The notes beneath the pieces are model-generated. The model was not told where the DNA came from and did no database searches. It worked only from the letters and a program-made list of their open reading frames with translations. Below, one piece after another: positions 20,001 through 28,290 of a DNA stretch of 64,000 bases (positions are counted from its first letter, which is position 1; each line of letters begins with the position of its first letter). The DNA is from Cyanidium caldarium (taxonomy: Eukaryota; Rhodophyta; Bangiophyceae; Cyanidiales; Cyanidiaceae). The DNA lies in the NCBI GenBank assembly GCA_026184775.1, contig JANCYW010000007.1:186001-250000 (forward strand). Reading direction: 5' to 3'. Both the position numbers and the translations under genes were made by a program.

Positions 20001-20436
20001 GTGTGTCCGAAAAGCGCCGTAGCGGCATCTCCAAGACACCCACCGTCGCGTCGTCGTCGTCCGGCGCCGAAGCGTCGCGCGTCAGGTTCGCAATCGCGGC
20101 CTCTGCTACGTCGCCGAGCGGTTCGGGCGACGTCGGGCTGCGCCACTCGTTCTCGTGCTGTTCGTACAGTTTGATTTGCTGCCCGCCGAAAGACACTCGC
20201 TTGGTCTTGCTGCCGAAAGACGATTTCCGGCGCTCGCGCTTGGCCCGCAGGGCACCTGCCGACGGCGGCTGTCCTCGTTTCAACGGGGTGGGTGACGCGC
20301 TTCCAGCTGGGCGGTAAGATTGTGTGGGCGCGGCTGGGCTGTTCAGTTCCACCGCCGCCAATGGGCTACGCTCCCCGCCGTGCCGCGAGTGTGCGACCGG
20401 GCGGTCCTCCCGTTCGGGCGCGATTTCGCGGTCCAT
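17047..20436 (-). CDS. outer-kinetochore scaffold KNL1 / Spc7 / Spc105
   Basis: The frame runs upstream from a GTG, but the first ATG is at 20434-20436, giving 1129 aa. A PP1-docking RVSF motif sits at residues 80-83 (KTKRVSFGGQQIKLYEQ), preceded by KSSF, in the arrangement seen at KNL1 N-termini. The acidic disordered region up to ~500 has repeated short motifs of the form D-[VI]-T-x-G (about 250, 342, 419 and 476), three of them followed at a short distance by P-[ST]-L-x-x-L-[LM]. I read these as diverged MELT repeats, the MPS1 substrates that recruit Bub3-BUB1. From ~629 the Spc7 domain starts (ATFRDFLYAAGVRFLDDISNRRR), then a long coiled coil (~700-900) and a C-terminal RWD-like region. 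It links microtubule attachment to checkpoint signalling. Confidence 0.88.
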   Translation of the reverse strand: MDREIAPEREDRPVAHSRHGGERSPLAAVELNSPAAPTQSYRPAGSASPTPLKRGQPPSAGALRAKRERRKSSFGSKTKRVSFGGQQIKLYEQHENEWRSPTSPEPLGDVAEAAIANLTRDASAPDDDDATVGVLEMPLRRFSDTLTDDADSTLGSEAMRDSLAGAAGMPRRSSTDGDEAHTVGSAQALAEAVLAHAAFGPVPARGGGGGGTDDTSLTRHSEESAAPASGPRRGQPTPSAESIGFFMDEDVTRGVGYPRMSVGITGVSTASAVTGPATNGTLRRMSFSTAGRRRSSMLRPPLPTQLQATFSRPEGTDVDAEAKTTTTSGARVPSSSAPDDTDITGQLPTLGALLDTDRGDEADAMSGRAAGVSDGPDEPPAPETASRTGAAPLDASFDEAYDRVRSRRLTHSAEVDDEDVTGEVTARIPSLAELMADDRTALSGRRADAQRSSALEHSAPLPSSAPRRSVLLSPADITRGMPSLHRLLEEDDTADDSAAVAAARLPLPMVESPAVGARKPPPPPPKRSSPALPRWPAPLTTADSPALSSANRYTTEAMRRQRVSDRRRTLAAGVRRLSLTGSRASLAPPPSESRVSARTRLPWQPSPTPQRPTPAPVAAQPSAAPSPRLQLTEATFRDFLYAAGVRFLDDISNRRRATSFGVPSMGAVAPANTLEQRVRLVCVVAQLVAVQQQHGIDALTSQGAELQRRIERQEQETRQCWLFAHLLSAYHQQGPSDAAGNTVTRWQVQLKRLKNTGRLRARIGWYQWRGRHEHALQQALALERAALEADATQMRGLAESLRATAAAAAEDAAAWALGPLGTSSEAVAAEAAALERAANAEAQARQALEAQLATMRQRRQELYADKSALELRCVELARERDRLRALWAYRGPGGSGDDDDALAALQDTYDIVLSVSNVRPVHVGRAQAVFRVGDDVSVTLQWCDNGEHAHGAHRPVGCALQVTGTDEVVVEAVRRALQPWRQRLEPDTASICRCQRVIDAALLLPTLVPAVLREAARAAGQAHALQQQLQQLATHCPYRVRWEALADGRVLLVAELGSVAAHAKFRVALSLRPDSPAVTVADVQPLIHPARCPSITQVQAAAQQETPAPTAGAVAAHLLHNLYRQLQAA

Positions 20437-21097
20437 GTCGGGAGGGACGGGAGACGAGAATCTGCAGATAGGAAAGCCTGGGACTCCAACGGCGTCGGCG
20501 TTGTGGAGGGTGAGCTCAGGCCGCTGTGCAGTTATTGGGAGAGTGGTGGCGGTCTGCACGAGTGGATGCTCTCGGGCACACCATGACAACGGAGAGGCCG
20601 TGGGCGGTGGTGAGGGTGTGCGTCGCGGATTTTTGAAAAACGAGAGAGCGAAAATTTTGCAACGGTCATGTCGTCGTCCGATCGCCGAGCGTGTTGCGCT
20701 TCGAGCGCGACGCGCAACGCTGCGCACGGGGGACCGAGGGAAAAGTGGAGACGGGGAAGGGTGCGCGGCCGTGAGGATGAACCTGAAACAACAACGACTT
20801 TGGCGCGACAGAAGCACACCTGCGCATGCCGCGTGCTGTGGGCGTTATCGAGGGGGCGTTCGCGCCTTATGCCAGGTTGAGCGGTGGGCGTGTGGTTGTC
20901 GTGGTGGAGTCTTCGGTGTTGCCGCGGATCCTTTTGGAGTGTGCGCAACGAATCTGCACGCAAAACTGTGATTCCCACACCTACCCAACCGTCCTCGCAG
21001 CCTTGCTCGGCCGTATGGTTCACTTGCAGGGATCGTCCACCACGACGCCCAATCGCTCCTGCTCTCTCTACACATTCTCCTAGCCACACGCTTATCT
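20437..21097. other. intergenic, upstream of KNL1
   Basis: About 660 bp with no gene I can support. Open frames on both strands are short or Arg/Ser/His-rich and lack ATG starts at sensible places. It must hold the KNL1 promoter. Confidence 0.4.
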
Positions 21098-21346
21098 TTA
21101 CCTCATCCCTTCATTGACCGCCTCCCGGGCCACCTCGCTCACGTATTCGCCCTCCCGCACACTCGTGCAGAGCGCGCCCGCCACGGAGCGCACGCGCGTG
21201 TGGTCGCCGCGCAATCGGCGGAGCGGCGTGGCGGGCGTTGCCAGACCACTTTTCGCGCACCGTCGCTGGCGTAGGCAAGACCCATACAGTCCACCTGTCA
21301 GTGGATCGTAGAGTGACCAGTGGGCGCACTGGGCGCACTCCTTCAT
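21098..21346 (-). CDS. possible small Cys-rich protein (uncertain)
   Basis: An 82-codon frame starts at an ATG (21344-21346) with MKECAQCAHWSLYDPLTGG and has Cys at 4, 7, 24 and 30, which could bind metal. It ends in a helix-like acidic segment (REGEYVSEVAREAVNEG). Composition looks coding-like, and it fills an otherwise empty gap of ~900 bp. Against it: the ATG lies 5 bp from the divergent carrier ATG, leaving no promoter, and I recognise no family. It may be a shadow. Confidence 0.3.
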   Translation of the reverse strand: MKECAQCAHWSLYDPLTGGLYGSCLRQRRCAKSGLATPATPLRRLRGDHTRVRSVAGALCTSVREGEYVSEVAREAVNEGMR

Positions 21347-21351
21347 CTCCC

Positions 21352-22701
21352 ATGCTGCGAACGCTGCCTGGAGGCGATCGCCTGCAGCCGCCGGATCCGC
21401 AGGCCTTACCCTATCGCCGCCTGGGCCCGCGCCCGCGGTCGTATTGGCGGGGGGCGCTGGGCGGCCACCGACGAGAACGGGGTGATGGCGTACTCGTGTG
21501 TTCTGTTGGCGGCGACAGTAGCCACCATCCACCTCGTCGAGTAGACCACGTTCTGCAAGAGTCGTTTGCCAGTTTTCGCGCCACTCTGGGCGAACGGCGA
21601 GCGCTGCGGAAGCGGGCCCGGGCCGAGGCCGAGGCCGCCCTGGCGCGTCGGCGAGCACGCGAGGCCGAAGAGGAGGCGCGCGGCTCCTCGCTTAAATCAT
21701 CGGTGCAGCTGCGTTCTGGTGGAAAGGAGCCGTCGTGGAAGTATTTGGTGTCGGGCGCGCTGGCCGGCGTGGTATCGCGCACCGTCGTGTCGCCGCTGGA
21801 GGTGGTGGCCACCACCAGCATGTCCACCGTGGGGGCGACGCAGAACTTTCTGCGGGAGATGAGCGCGGTGTTCCGGCGCGAGGGCATCGGTGGCCTCTTC
21901 AAGGGCAACGTGGCCAACTGTCTCAAGGTGGCCCCGATGAAGGGTATCCAGTTTGTGGTGTTCGAATCCTTCAAGCAGTTGATCGCCTTCCGCCGACGGC
22001 ATCAGCGACAGTTACAAAAGGGCGGCACGCTGAGCGACTCGGAGGACGTGCCGCTGCGCGCCGGTGAACGACTGATCGCCGGCGGGTTGGCCGGTATGGC
22101 CGCCGCAGTGATCTGTTACCCGCTGGAGGTGTCCAAAACGTTGCTGACTGCCGAGCCCGGTCGTTACCGCGGCGTGTTTGGATGTCTGCAGACGCTGGTG
22201 CGGGAGAAAGGAATCGGCGCGCTGTACCGCGGACTGGCGCCCACCATGGTGGCCATGTTCCCGTATGTAGGACTCGAGTTTATGGTGTACGAACAGCTCA
22301 AGCTGGCGGTGATGCAGCGACAGATGGTGGCGGTGGCCTCGGCCGAGCTCGACCGGCGCGGGACGATGGCGCGGCCACTTCCCGGCAAGCGCGTGCGGCC
22401 GGAGCAGCCCAATGTGTGGATATTGCTGCTGCTCGGCGCGGTAGCCGGCACCGTCGCTCAGACCGTCTGCCATCCGCTGGACGTGATCCGCAAGCGCTTG
22501 CAGCTGCAAGGGATCGGCAACCGCCCCATTCAATATCACAGCATGCTGCACGTGGCGTGCGAAATCATCAAGAACGAGGGTGGCGTGCGCGCACTGTACA
22601 AAGGTCTGACTCCGGCTGCCACCAGTGTGTTTCCCAGCGCTGGCGTGAGTTATTTGGTGTACGAGTGGTTGAAGAATCTCCTCGGGGCGACCTCTTTGTG
22701 A
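21352..22701 (+). CDS. mitochondrial carrier family protein (Brittle-1 / SLC25A24-42-like)
   Basis: Starts at the only upstream in-frame ATG, 449 aa. A ~110-aa N-terminal extension ends in a charged Ala/Arg/Glu helix. Three carrier repeats follow: LVSGALAGVVSRTVVSPLEV; LIAGGLAGMAAAVICYPLEVSKT; and LLLGAVAGTVAQTVCHPLDVIRKRLQ. Each has a second-helix GLFKGN / ALYRGL / ALYKGL block, which fixes the six-span fold. The overall pattern is closest to the nucleotide-type carriers (ATP-Mg/Pi, CoA, plastid Brittle-1). The extension could be a plastid or mitochondrial presequence. Repeat 1 lacks the basic residue of the P-x-[DE]-x-x-[KR] signature (PLEVVA). Substrate and membrane remain uncertain. Confidence 0.85.
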   Translation: MLRTLPGGDRLQPPDPQALPYRRLGPRPRSYWRGALGGHRRERGDGVLVCSVGGDSSHHPPRRVDHVLQESFASFRATLGERRALRKRARAEAEAALARRRAREAEEEARGSSLKSSVQLRSGGKEPSWKYLVSGALAGVVSRTVVSPLEVVATTSMSTVGATQNFLREMSAVFRREGIGGLFKGNVANCLKVAPMKGIQFVVFESFKQLIAFRRRHQRQLQKGGTLSDSEDVPLRAGERLIAGGLAGMAAAVICYPLEVSKTLLTAEPGRYRGVFGCLQTLVREKGIGALYRGLAPTMVAMFPYVGLEFMVYEQLKLAVMQRQMVAVASAELDRRGTMARPLPGKRVRPEQPNVWILLLLGAVAGTVAQTVCHPLDVIRKRLQLQGIGNRPIQYHSMLHVACEIIKNEGGVRALYKGLTPAATSVFPSAGVSYLVYEWLKNLLGATSL

Positions 22702-23057
22702 GTCGCTGCGGATTCTCCGCTGGGGTATGCAAGCTGGTGCAGCGGACACGGCAGTACCGCATTCGCCCTGAGCAGTGCATACGTCGCCGATGTCACGGCC
22801 CTTATGCGAGGTAAACGCGCCCTGTGTCCGTCCCGAACAGCTTGTGCATGTCGCACCGCATGACCGACGGGGAGGCCGTGTCGAGGTTTCTCGCTCTCTG
22901 GCGTTTCCGGAAACACATCACGCGAGTGCTGAACACCAGTGACGACGGGATTGCAGAGGCGACCGTCCGAAGAGGAGGACAAAGTGGTATGCGGGTGCGT
23001 TGAGGGCGAAGTCGCGTCCGGGTCTCGAATCTGAGTAGGACAAGTCGGGTTGCGCGG
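22702..23057. other. intergenic, RING-H2 upstream region
   Basis: About 355 bp between the carrier stop and the RING-H2 ATG on the same strand. I see no gene; an antisense frame here overlaps the RING-H2 coding region and is judged a shadow. Confidence 0.4.
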
Positions 23058-24404
23058 ATGAACGCGACCGGCCGCACGGACGTGGCCACAATCATGCCAA
23101 AGAGCGAGCGCGAGGAGTTGGCAGTCAACACACTTGAACCGGGGAGCGCCGAAGCGGACGTCACTGCGGAACCGTCCGCAGCAGAGGAAAACGAGGACAT
23201 GAGGGACGGTGGAGACGCGCCAGCCTCCGACGGAGAGTACTACCTGTACCACGTGGCGCGCCTGGTGTCGGAGAGCCTCTGGGTGGTGTTGGCGTTCCCG
23301 TTGCGGGCTGCGCAGCTGCAAGCGCCGTGGCTGGAGGGCGATGCGGCGCGCTCACTCGCCGAGGACGCACCGACCAGGTGGCGGTGGCCGACGCATCTGC
23401 GCGTGCCGTCGTGGACGCGCGGCAACTGGGCAGAACGCGAGCAGGACGACGAGTCGGCCAAGCGTACCTTCTCGCTGCGTCACTGGTTCGAAGAGCAGAC
23501 GCTGTCCGCGTGGGCGGCCATGCAGGCCTCACGGGTGTCGCGAGACTTTGCCGCTCGCGCGGCGGCCACGCGTAACCTGATGCGGCTTTTCTCGCGGCAC
23601 AACGCGTGGCCGAGTCTGGCGCAACTGGCAGTGGCGCGCTTGGCGTGGCCCGCGTCCGAGGCGCCGTCAAGGAACGGAGAGAAGGACACAACTTGTGACC
23701 GCGGCGGCGGAGATACCTGTGAAGAGAGGGTGGCATGGCCAAAGAACTCCGCGCCCGGCGATGTACCCAGCGGGGGACGTGCGGTGCGCCCGCGTGCGGC
23801 GGTTTCAGAACCTGCAACAGTTGCCCACCACACGTCCTGGCCGTGGGATCGGTTGTCAACGGTGAACTTGCCGTGGCCAGGACTCGGACGATGGGCGGCT
23901 GATCGTGCACAGGGTCCCGACAGCTCCCGAGGCGACGACGTGGAGATGGAGTCTATGACGACGGACGGCTTGTCTGCTGCCACACCGACGCCGGTGTCCG
24001 AAGCGCACTCTGAAGAGCACTTTACGCAGCTCACACCGGATTCCTCATCGGCGCGACCCCCTATCAACACCAGCGCTCCGATCGCGACATCGGCCTCATT
24101 GCCGCCGGTGTGGCGCTGGGGCATGGCATTTCGCATGATTGACGTGAACGACGAGCCACCGTTTGATGCGACGGCGCCGCTGCTCATATCGGCCACGCCG
24201 ACCAGTTCGCGCGCCCGCGAGAATGCACAGAGTGCGCATGGCGCTGACGCCGCGGCGACGTCAACATCACCAGCGTCGGGCGATTCGGTGCGAGGATCGC
24301 TGGACGATGCCGTTGCTGATCGGGATGCCGGAGCGCTAGGCGACGACGTATCATCGTCGTCGGTGCCGACTCGCTCCTTGTACAGCTGGGCCACAAGCTG
24401 GCAA

Positions 24405-24435
<31 letters not shown>

Positions 24436-25151
24436 AACGCCGACCACAGACTGGCGCTGCCCGATCGGTGCCGCTGCCGTCCCATCGTGGTGCACCGGAC
24501 GAGGTGGCCAACATGGGCGGCAGCAGTTACAACGACCTGCTGGGGTTGGATGATTCTGTGGAGGGACGCGCCGCTGCTGCGGCAGTTGCAGTCGCCGCCA
24601 TCCACTCCAAGCGGGGACACGGCGGCGCCGATGCCAAGACCATCGAGCGGAACACGCTCCTGTTTGTGCACTGCACCGCACCCACCAGCGCAGCGGCGCC
24701 TGAGAATGCCGCAGAAAAACGTCCGGCCACCGCGCTGTCGCGGTCCGTCGGCCGGGGCGACGGATGCGCGGTGTGCCTCGATGCGTTTTTTGATGCCGAA
24801 ATGGTGCGCATGCTGCCATGCGTGCACTGTTTCCACAGGGACTGCGTGGATCGGTGGCTGACGCGCTGCAAGGCTTGTCCAATTTGCAAGCGCGATATCG
24901 ACGACCCGCGCGAGGCGACCGGCGCACCGGGTTGCGATGGCGCCGTGCATACCACATTTCTGCTGTATCCGGACGAGGATCCGACCGAACTGATCGAGAG
25001 CGAGAGCACCTGGCGCGATCTGTTTCGCAGCGCCAGCGCCCACCCGGAGGAGCGGTCCATGCTGCAGTGCCTGTTGCAGCGCATGTCTACGAGTTTGCGG
25101 GCCCGCAGCCGGGAGCCGTGGCACGATACCCGGAGTGAGCCGCCGACCTGA
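23058..25151 (+). CDS. RING-H2 E3 ubiquitin ligase with long disordered region
   Basis: Encodes 697 aa from a good ATG. The only recognisable domain is a C3H2C3 RING near residues 570-612 (CAVCLDAFF, LPCVHCFHRDCVDRWL, CKACPICK), so the protein should bind an E2 and act as a ubiquitin ligase. The N-terminal ~560 aa are acidic and Ser/Thr/Ala-rich with WP-rich patches (e.g. HTSWPWDRLSTVNLPWPGLG) and a poly-Ser run of about ten from a TCG repeat. No membrane span is convincing. The last ~80 aa after the RING are acidic and end with a small helical region. The substrate cannot be inferred. Confidence 0.85.
24405..24434 (+). repeat. TCG triplet repeat (poly-Ser coding)
   Basis: Ten tandem TCG units inside the RING-H2 gene encode a serine run. 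Confidence 0.9.
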
Positions 25152-25644
25152 GAGATGGAACTGCTACATGTGACGGTGTGTTGATGTCAAAGAGGTAAAT
25201 TTGTGTGGGAGCGTGATGTCCGGTGAGTTTGGTTGGGAAAAGCGTGCCGGGCTAGTGCACGGCGATTCGCTTGTTTAAAGCGGTATTCCGTGCCCTGTAT
25301 TCCGCTTTCGGAGCTAGGAGCGTAGCCTCGCGCACGCGCGAGAGAACCTGCGTGCAGAGAAGTTGCGCACCTCCGACGCTCTCCGGGCTCTTGTCCGTTT
25401 CGTCGCATTTCGCGGTGAAATGACCCATTTCGCATTTTCAATTTTGCCTCGAAAGGGAATCCGCCCGCCGTCCGCCCGTTTAGGGCGCGCGGAGTGGCGT
25501 GTGCGAGCGCGCGCTTTCCCATCACTCGACGAGTGCTGCGGCGTTTGCCTGTCTGTCGACGTGGCCTGCACACGGACGCTCGCTCATCCGGCGCTGTGGT
25601 TCACGACGAACGAGGATCACACTGCGGAATCCGCTCGAATCGAC
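25152..25644. promoter_or_regulatory. actin upstream region
   Basis: About 490 bp between the RING-H2 stop and the actin ATG. It is AT-richer than its surroundings around 25190-25270 and 25400-25445. It holds two copies of an ATTTCGC word, one in a small CATTTC-N5-GAAATG inverted repeat (25408-25424), and an AAAGGGAAT element near 25452-25460. The actin frame stays open through part of this region without an ATG, so I treat it as 5' UTR and promoter. Confidence 0.5.
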
Positions 25645-26778
25645 ATGACCGACGAAGACGTCACCGCGTTGGTGGTGGACAACGGATCCGGCATGGTGAA
25701 GGCCGGGTTCGCCGGCGATGATGCGCCGCGGGCGGTTTTTCCGTCCATCGTCGGGCGTCCGCGCCACCAGGCCGTCATGGTGGGCATGGGCCAGAAGGAC
25801 TCGTACGTGGGCGACGAGGCGCAGTCGAAACGGGGCATTCTGTCGCTCAAGTACCCCATCGAGCACGGCATCGTGACCAACTGGGACGATATGGAGAAGA
25901 TCTGGCACCACACCTTCTACAACGAGCTGCGGGTGGTGCCTGAGGAGCATCCGGTGCTGCTGACGGAGGCGCCGCTGAATCCCAAGGCCAACCGGGAGAA
26001 GATGACTCAGATTATGTTCGAGACGTTTAACGTGCCGGCGATGTACGTGGCCATCCAGGCGGTGCTGTCGCTGTATGCGTCGGGGCGCACCACCGGCATC
26101 GTGGTGGACAGCGGCGACGGGGTGACGCACACGGTGCCCATCTACGAAGGCTACGCCCTGCCGCACGCCATCACCCGCATCGATCTGGCCGGGCGCGACC
26201 TGACCGATTATCTGGCCAAGATCCTCACCGAGCGCGGGTACTCGTTCACCACCACGGCGGAGCGGGAGATCGTGCGCGACATCAAGGAAAAGTGCTGCTA
26301 CGTGGCGCAGGATTACGACGCGGAGCTGGAGTTGGCGGGGTCGCAATCGGCCAAGGTAGACAAGCAGTACGAGTTGCCCGACGGACAGGTGATCACCATC
26401 GGCAGCGAGCGTTTCCGCTGCCCAGAGGTGCTCTTCCAGCCGTCGCTGGTGGGCATGGAGGGCGAGGGCATCCACAGCGTGGCGTACCAGAGCATCATGA
26501 AGTGCGACGTGGACATTCGGAAAGACCTGTACGCCAACGTGGTGCTCAGTGGCGGCAGTACCATGTTCCCGGGCATTGCGGACCGCATGCAACGTGAGCT
26601 GGCCAGCGTGGCGCCGTCTTCGGTGAAGATCAAGCTGGTCGCGCCGGCCGAGCGCAAATACAGCGTGTGGATCGGCGGCAGCATCCTGGCATCACTCAGC
26701 ACGTTCCAGCAGATGTGGATCAGCAAGGCGGAGTACGAAGAGATCGGGCCCGCGGTGGTGCACCGCAAGTGCTTCTAA
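25645..26778 (+). CDS. ACT1: actin
   Basis: Encodes 377 aa starting [20 protein letters not shown], the standard start and length for conventional actin. All signature regions are intact: phosphate loop [94 protein letters not shown] and C-terminal VVHRKCF. It is a true actin rather than an actin-related protein. The methylated-His region ([13 protein letters not shown]) is present. The gene is intronless, whereas actin genes in many algae carry introns. Confidence 0.99.
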   Translation: MTDEDVTALVVDNGSGMVKAGFAGDDAPRAVFPSIVGRPRHQAVMVGMGQKDSYVGDEAQSKRGILSLKYPIEHGIVTNWDDMEKIWHHTFYNELRVVPEEHPVLLTEAPLNPKANREKMTQIMFETFNVPAMYVAIQAVLSLYASGRTTGIVVDSGDGVTHTVPIYEGYALPHAITRIDLAGRDLTDYLAKILTERGYSFTTTAEREIVRDIKEKCCYVAQDYDAELELAGSQSAKVDKQYELPDGQVITIGSERFRCPEVLFQPSLVGMEGEGIHSVAYQSIMKCDVDIRKDLYANVVLSGGSTMFPGIADRMQRELASVAPSSVKIKLVAPAERKYSVWIGGSILASLSTFQQMWISKAEYEEIGPAVVHRKCF

Positions 26779-27290
26779 CCGCGCGCCCGCGCCAAAAAAG
26801 GGATGGTGGTGGTCGGGAGCGTATGCATGTAAGCGGTGGCGGTGGTGGTGACGATCGGAGGCCGTATGCTCGACACGCAGTAAAGGTGCGATGGGGCTGA
26901 TACGTGTTGATGCGTTGCGGACGGGTATTGACAGGTGGGATAGGGCCGCGGATGAGCAGGCGCTGAGGCGTCATGGTGCTGGCGTGTGCTGGATCTCTGC
27001 CTACGGACTCGACAAGTTGGGAGGGTTGCAGTGCACTGGCCGGCGACATGTGTTCCCATACTCGCCCGGTGCTGTCGGCCCCCCTACCCCATTGGCGATA
27101 TATCGTCTCCGTGCTGACCGGAAGCTCCCCCAGAGACGTGCAACCCGCGTCGTGGGGCGCGCTGCCGCCGTTGGCCGATTTTCGTCGCGGACATCTCTTC
27201 TGCCACCGACGTTTCGGTGTCTGGCACGTGTGTTCTCAAGTGTTTTCACCAAGAGGTGACTGAGGAGTAAGAGGCGAGGGGTCGGTCGCC
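26779..27290. other. intergenic, actin 3' side and LMW-PTP-like upstream region
   Basis: About 510 bp with a GGT-rich stretch (26802-26850) and a CATGTAA word ~46 bp after the actin stop. I found no credible reading frame or tRNA. Confidence 0.4.
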
Positions 27291-28091
27291 ATGGCGTTTG
27301 TGGCAGGTGTGGGGTGCAGTGCCTCTCAGTACGGGCATCGAGCAGTGGAGCGCGTCGCCAAGAGGGCCCGCCCCGTTCGTCTCTCCGGAGCGACGTCCGG
27401 GGCACACACCTCAGCGTTGAACTCCGTTTTTATGCGTGAACCGCCCATGACTGCTCAGGAGGCGGTGCGGCAGTTTCAGGCGGTCCGCGCAGTGCCGCGG
27501 GTGTTGCGTGAGTGCCGCGGCCCGCAGCACGGTCGATTGGCGCTGCTGTTCCTCTGCGACGACTGCCTGCGGTCTATCTACGCCGAGCGCGTCCTCAACC
27601 GCCACCTCACCGACGCGCTGTCCCGGCAGGTGCTGTGCCTGTCGGCAGGGCTGGAGGTAGAGGCGGGCGCGCGCTTGCCGCTGAATTGGGTGCGAGCGGC
27701 TGCCGAGCGCGGCGTGGACTTGACCGACGCGCAACCGTGTGCGCAGTTCGAGCCGTCGCTGGAGCTGGACATGTTCGATGTGGTGCTGTGCATGGACGAA
27801 GCGGTGCGAACGCAAGCACTGACGCAACTGACTGGCCACGCGATGCAGTTCGTGCCCGGCGGCGTGGTCGGTGCCGAGAAGCGCGTGCGCTGCATTGGCG
27901 AGTTTTGCGCGCCGCCCCGACGGTCGCGTGGCATTCTGCGCCCGCTGATGCCGCCCGCGTCGCACGCGGAACGACACGCGCCGCAAGCGATACACGCCTT
28001 CCAGCGGGTGATGCACGACATCGACGCGGCCTGCCTCCAGGTGGCCGAGTGGCTCACCACCGAGTCGTGCCTACAAGACACCGGTAAATGA
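27291..28091 (+). CDS. low-molecular-weight protein-tyrosine-phosphatase-like protein with degenerate active site
   Basis: Encodes 266 aa from an ATG. Residues 1-48 (MAFVAGVGCSASQYG...) resemble a transit peptide. From ~83 the fold pattern of LMW-PTPs appears: LALLFLCDDCLRSIYAE corresponds to the usual VLFVCxGNxCRSPxAE, then LSAGLEVEAG, ERGVDLTD, and DMFDVVLCMDEAV matching the family D-x-IL-x-MD region, then a C-terminal helix (AFQRVMHDIDAACLQVAEWL). However, Cys89 and Arg94 are separated by four residues, not the five of the CX5R loop. The Asn and Pro of the motif are missing, and the catalytic Asp-Pro near the C-terminus is not seen. I infer a pseudo-phosphatase, perhaps plastid-located. 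Family assignment is fairly firm; function is unknown. Confidence 0.72.
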   Translation: MAFVAGVGCSASQYGHRAVERVAKRARPVRLSGATSGAHTSALNSVFMREPPMTAQEAVRQFQAVRAVPRVLRECRGPQHGRLALLFLCDDCLRSIYAERVLNRHLTDALSRQVLCLSAGLEVEAGARLPLNWVRAAAERGVDLTDAQPCAQFEPSLELDMFDVVLCMDEAVRTQALTQLTGHAMQFVPGGVVGAEKRVRCIGEFCAPPRRSRGILRPLMPPASHAERHAPQAIHAFQRVMHDIDAACLQVAEWLTTESCLQDTGK

Positions 28092-28134
28092 GTGAGAGCG
28101 TGTTCCCGCCTGCCTATGCCATCTGCGTGCTCAT

Positions 28135-28163
28135 GTGGTGGTGGTGGTGGTGGTGGTGGTGGT
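28135..28163. repeat. (TGG)n microsatellite
   Basis: About nine tandem TGG units in the gap between the phosphatase-like gene and leuB. Confidence 0.9.
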
Positions 28164-28290
28164 GCTCGTGCCGGCAGATGTCGCGGCACCCCCGCGGTGC
28201 GATGAAAAATCGGGGAACAAGGGTCTTTCGGCGCGCCTCCCGTGATCGTGTACGACGTCGCTGAGGGGCACTCGCTGTCGAGGCGGCACA

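Noticed and set aside
25363-25644. In-frame upstream extension of actin
   Set aside because: Starts at a non-ATG codon and is unlike any actin; treated as 5' UTR and promoter.
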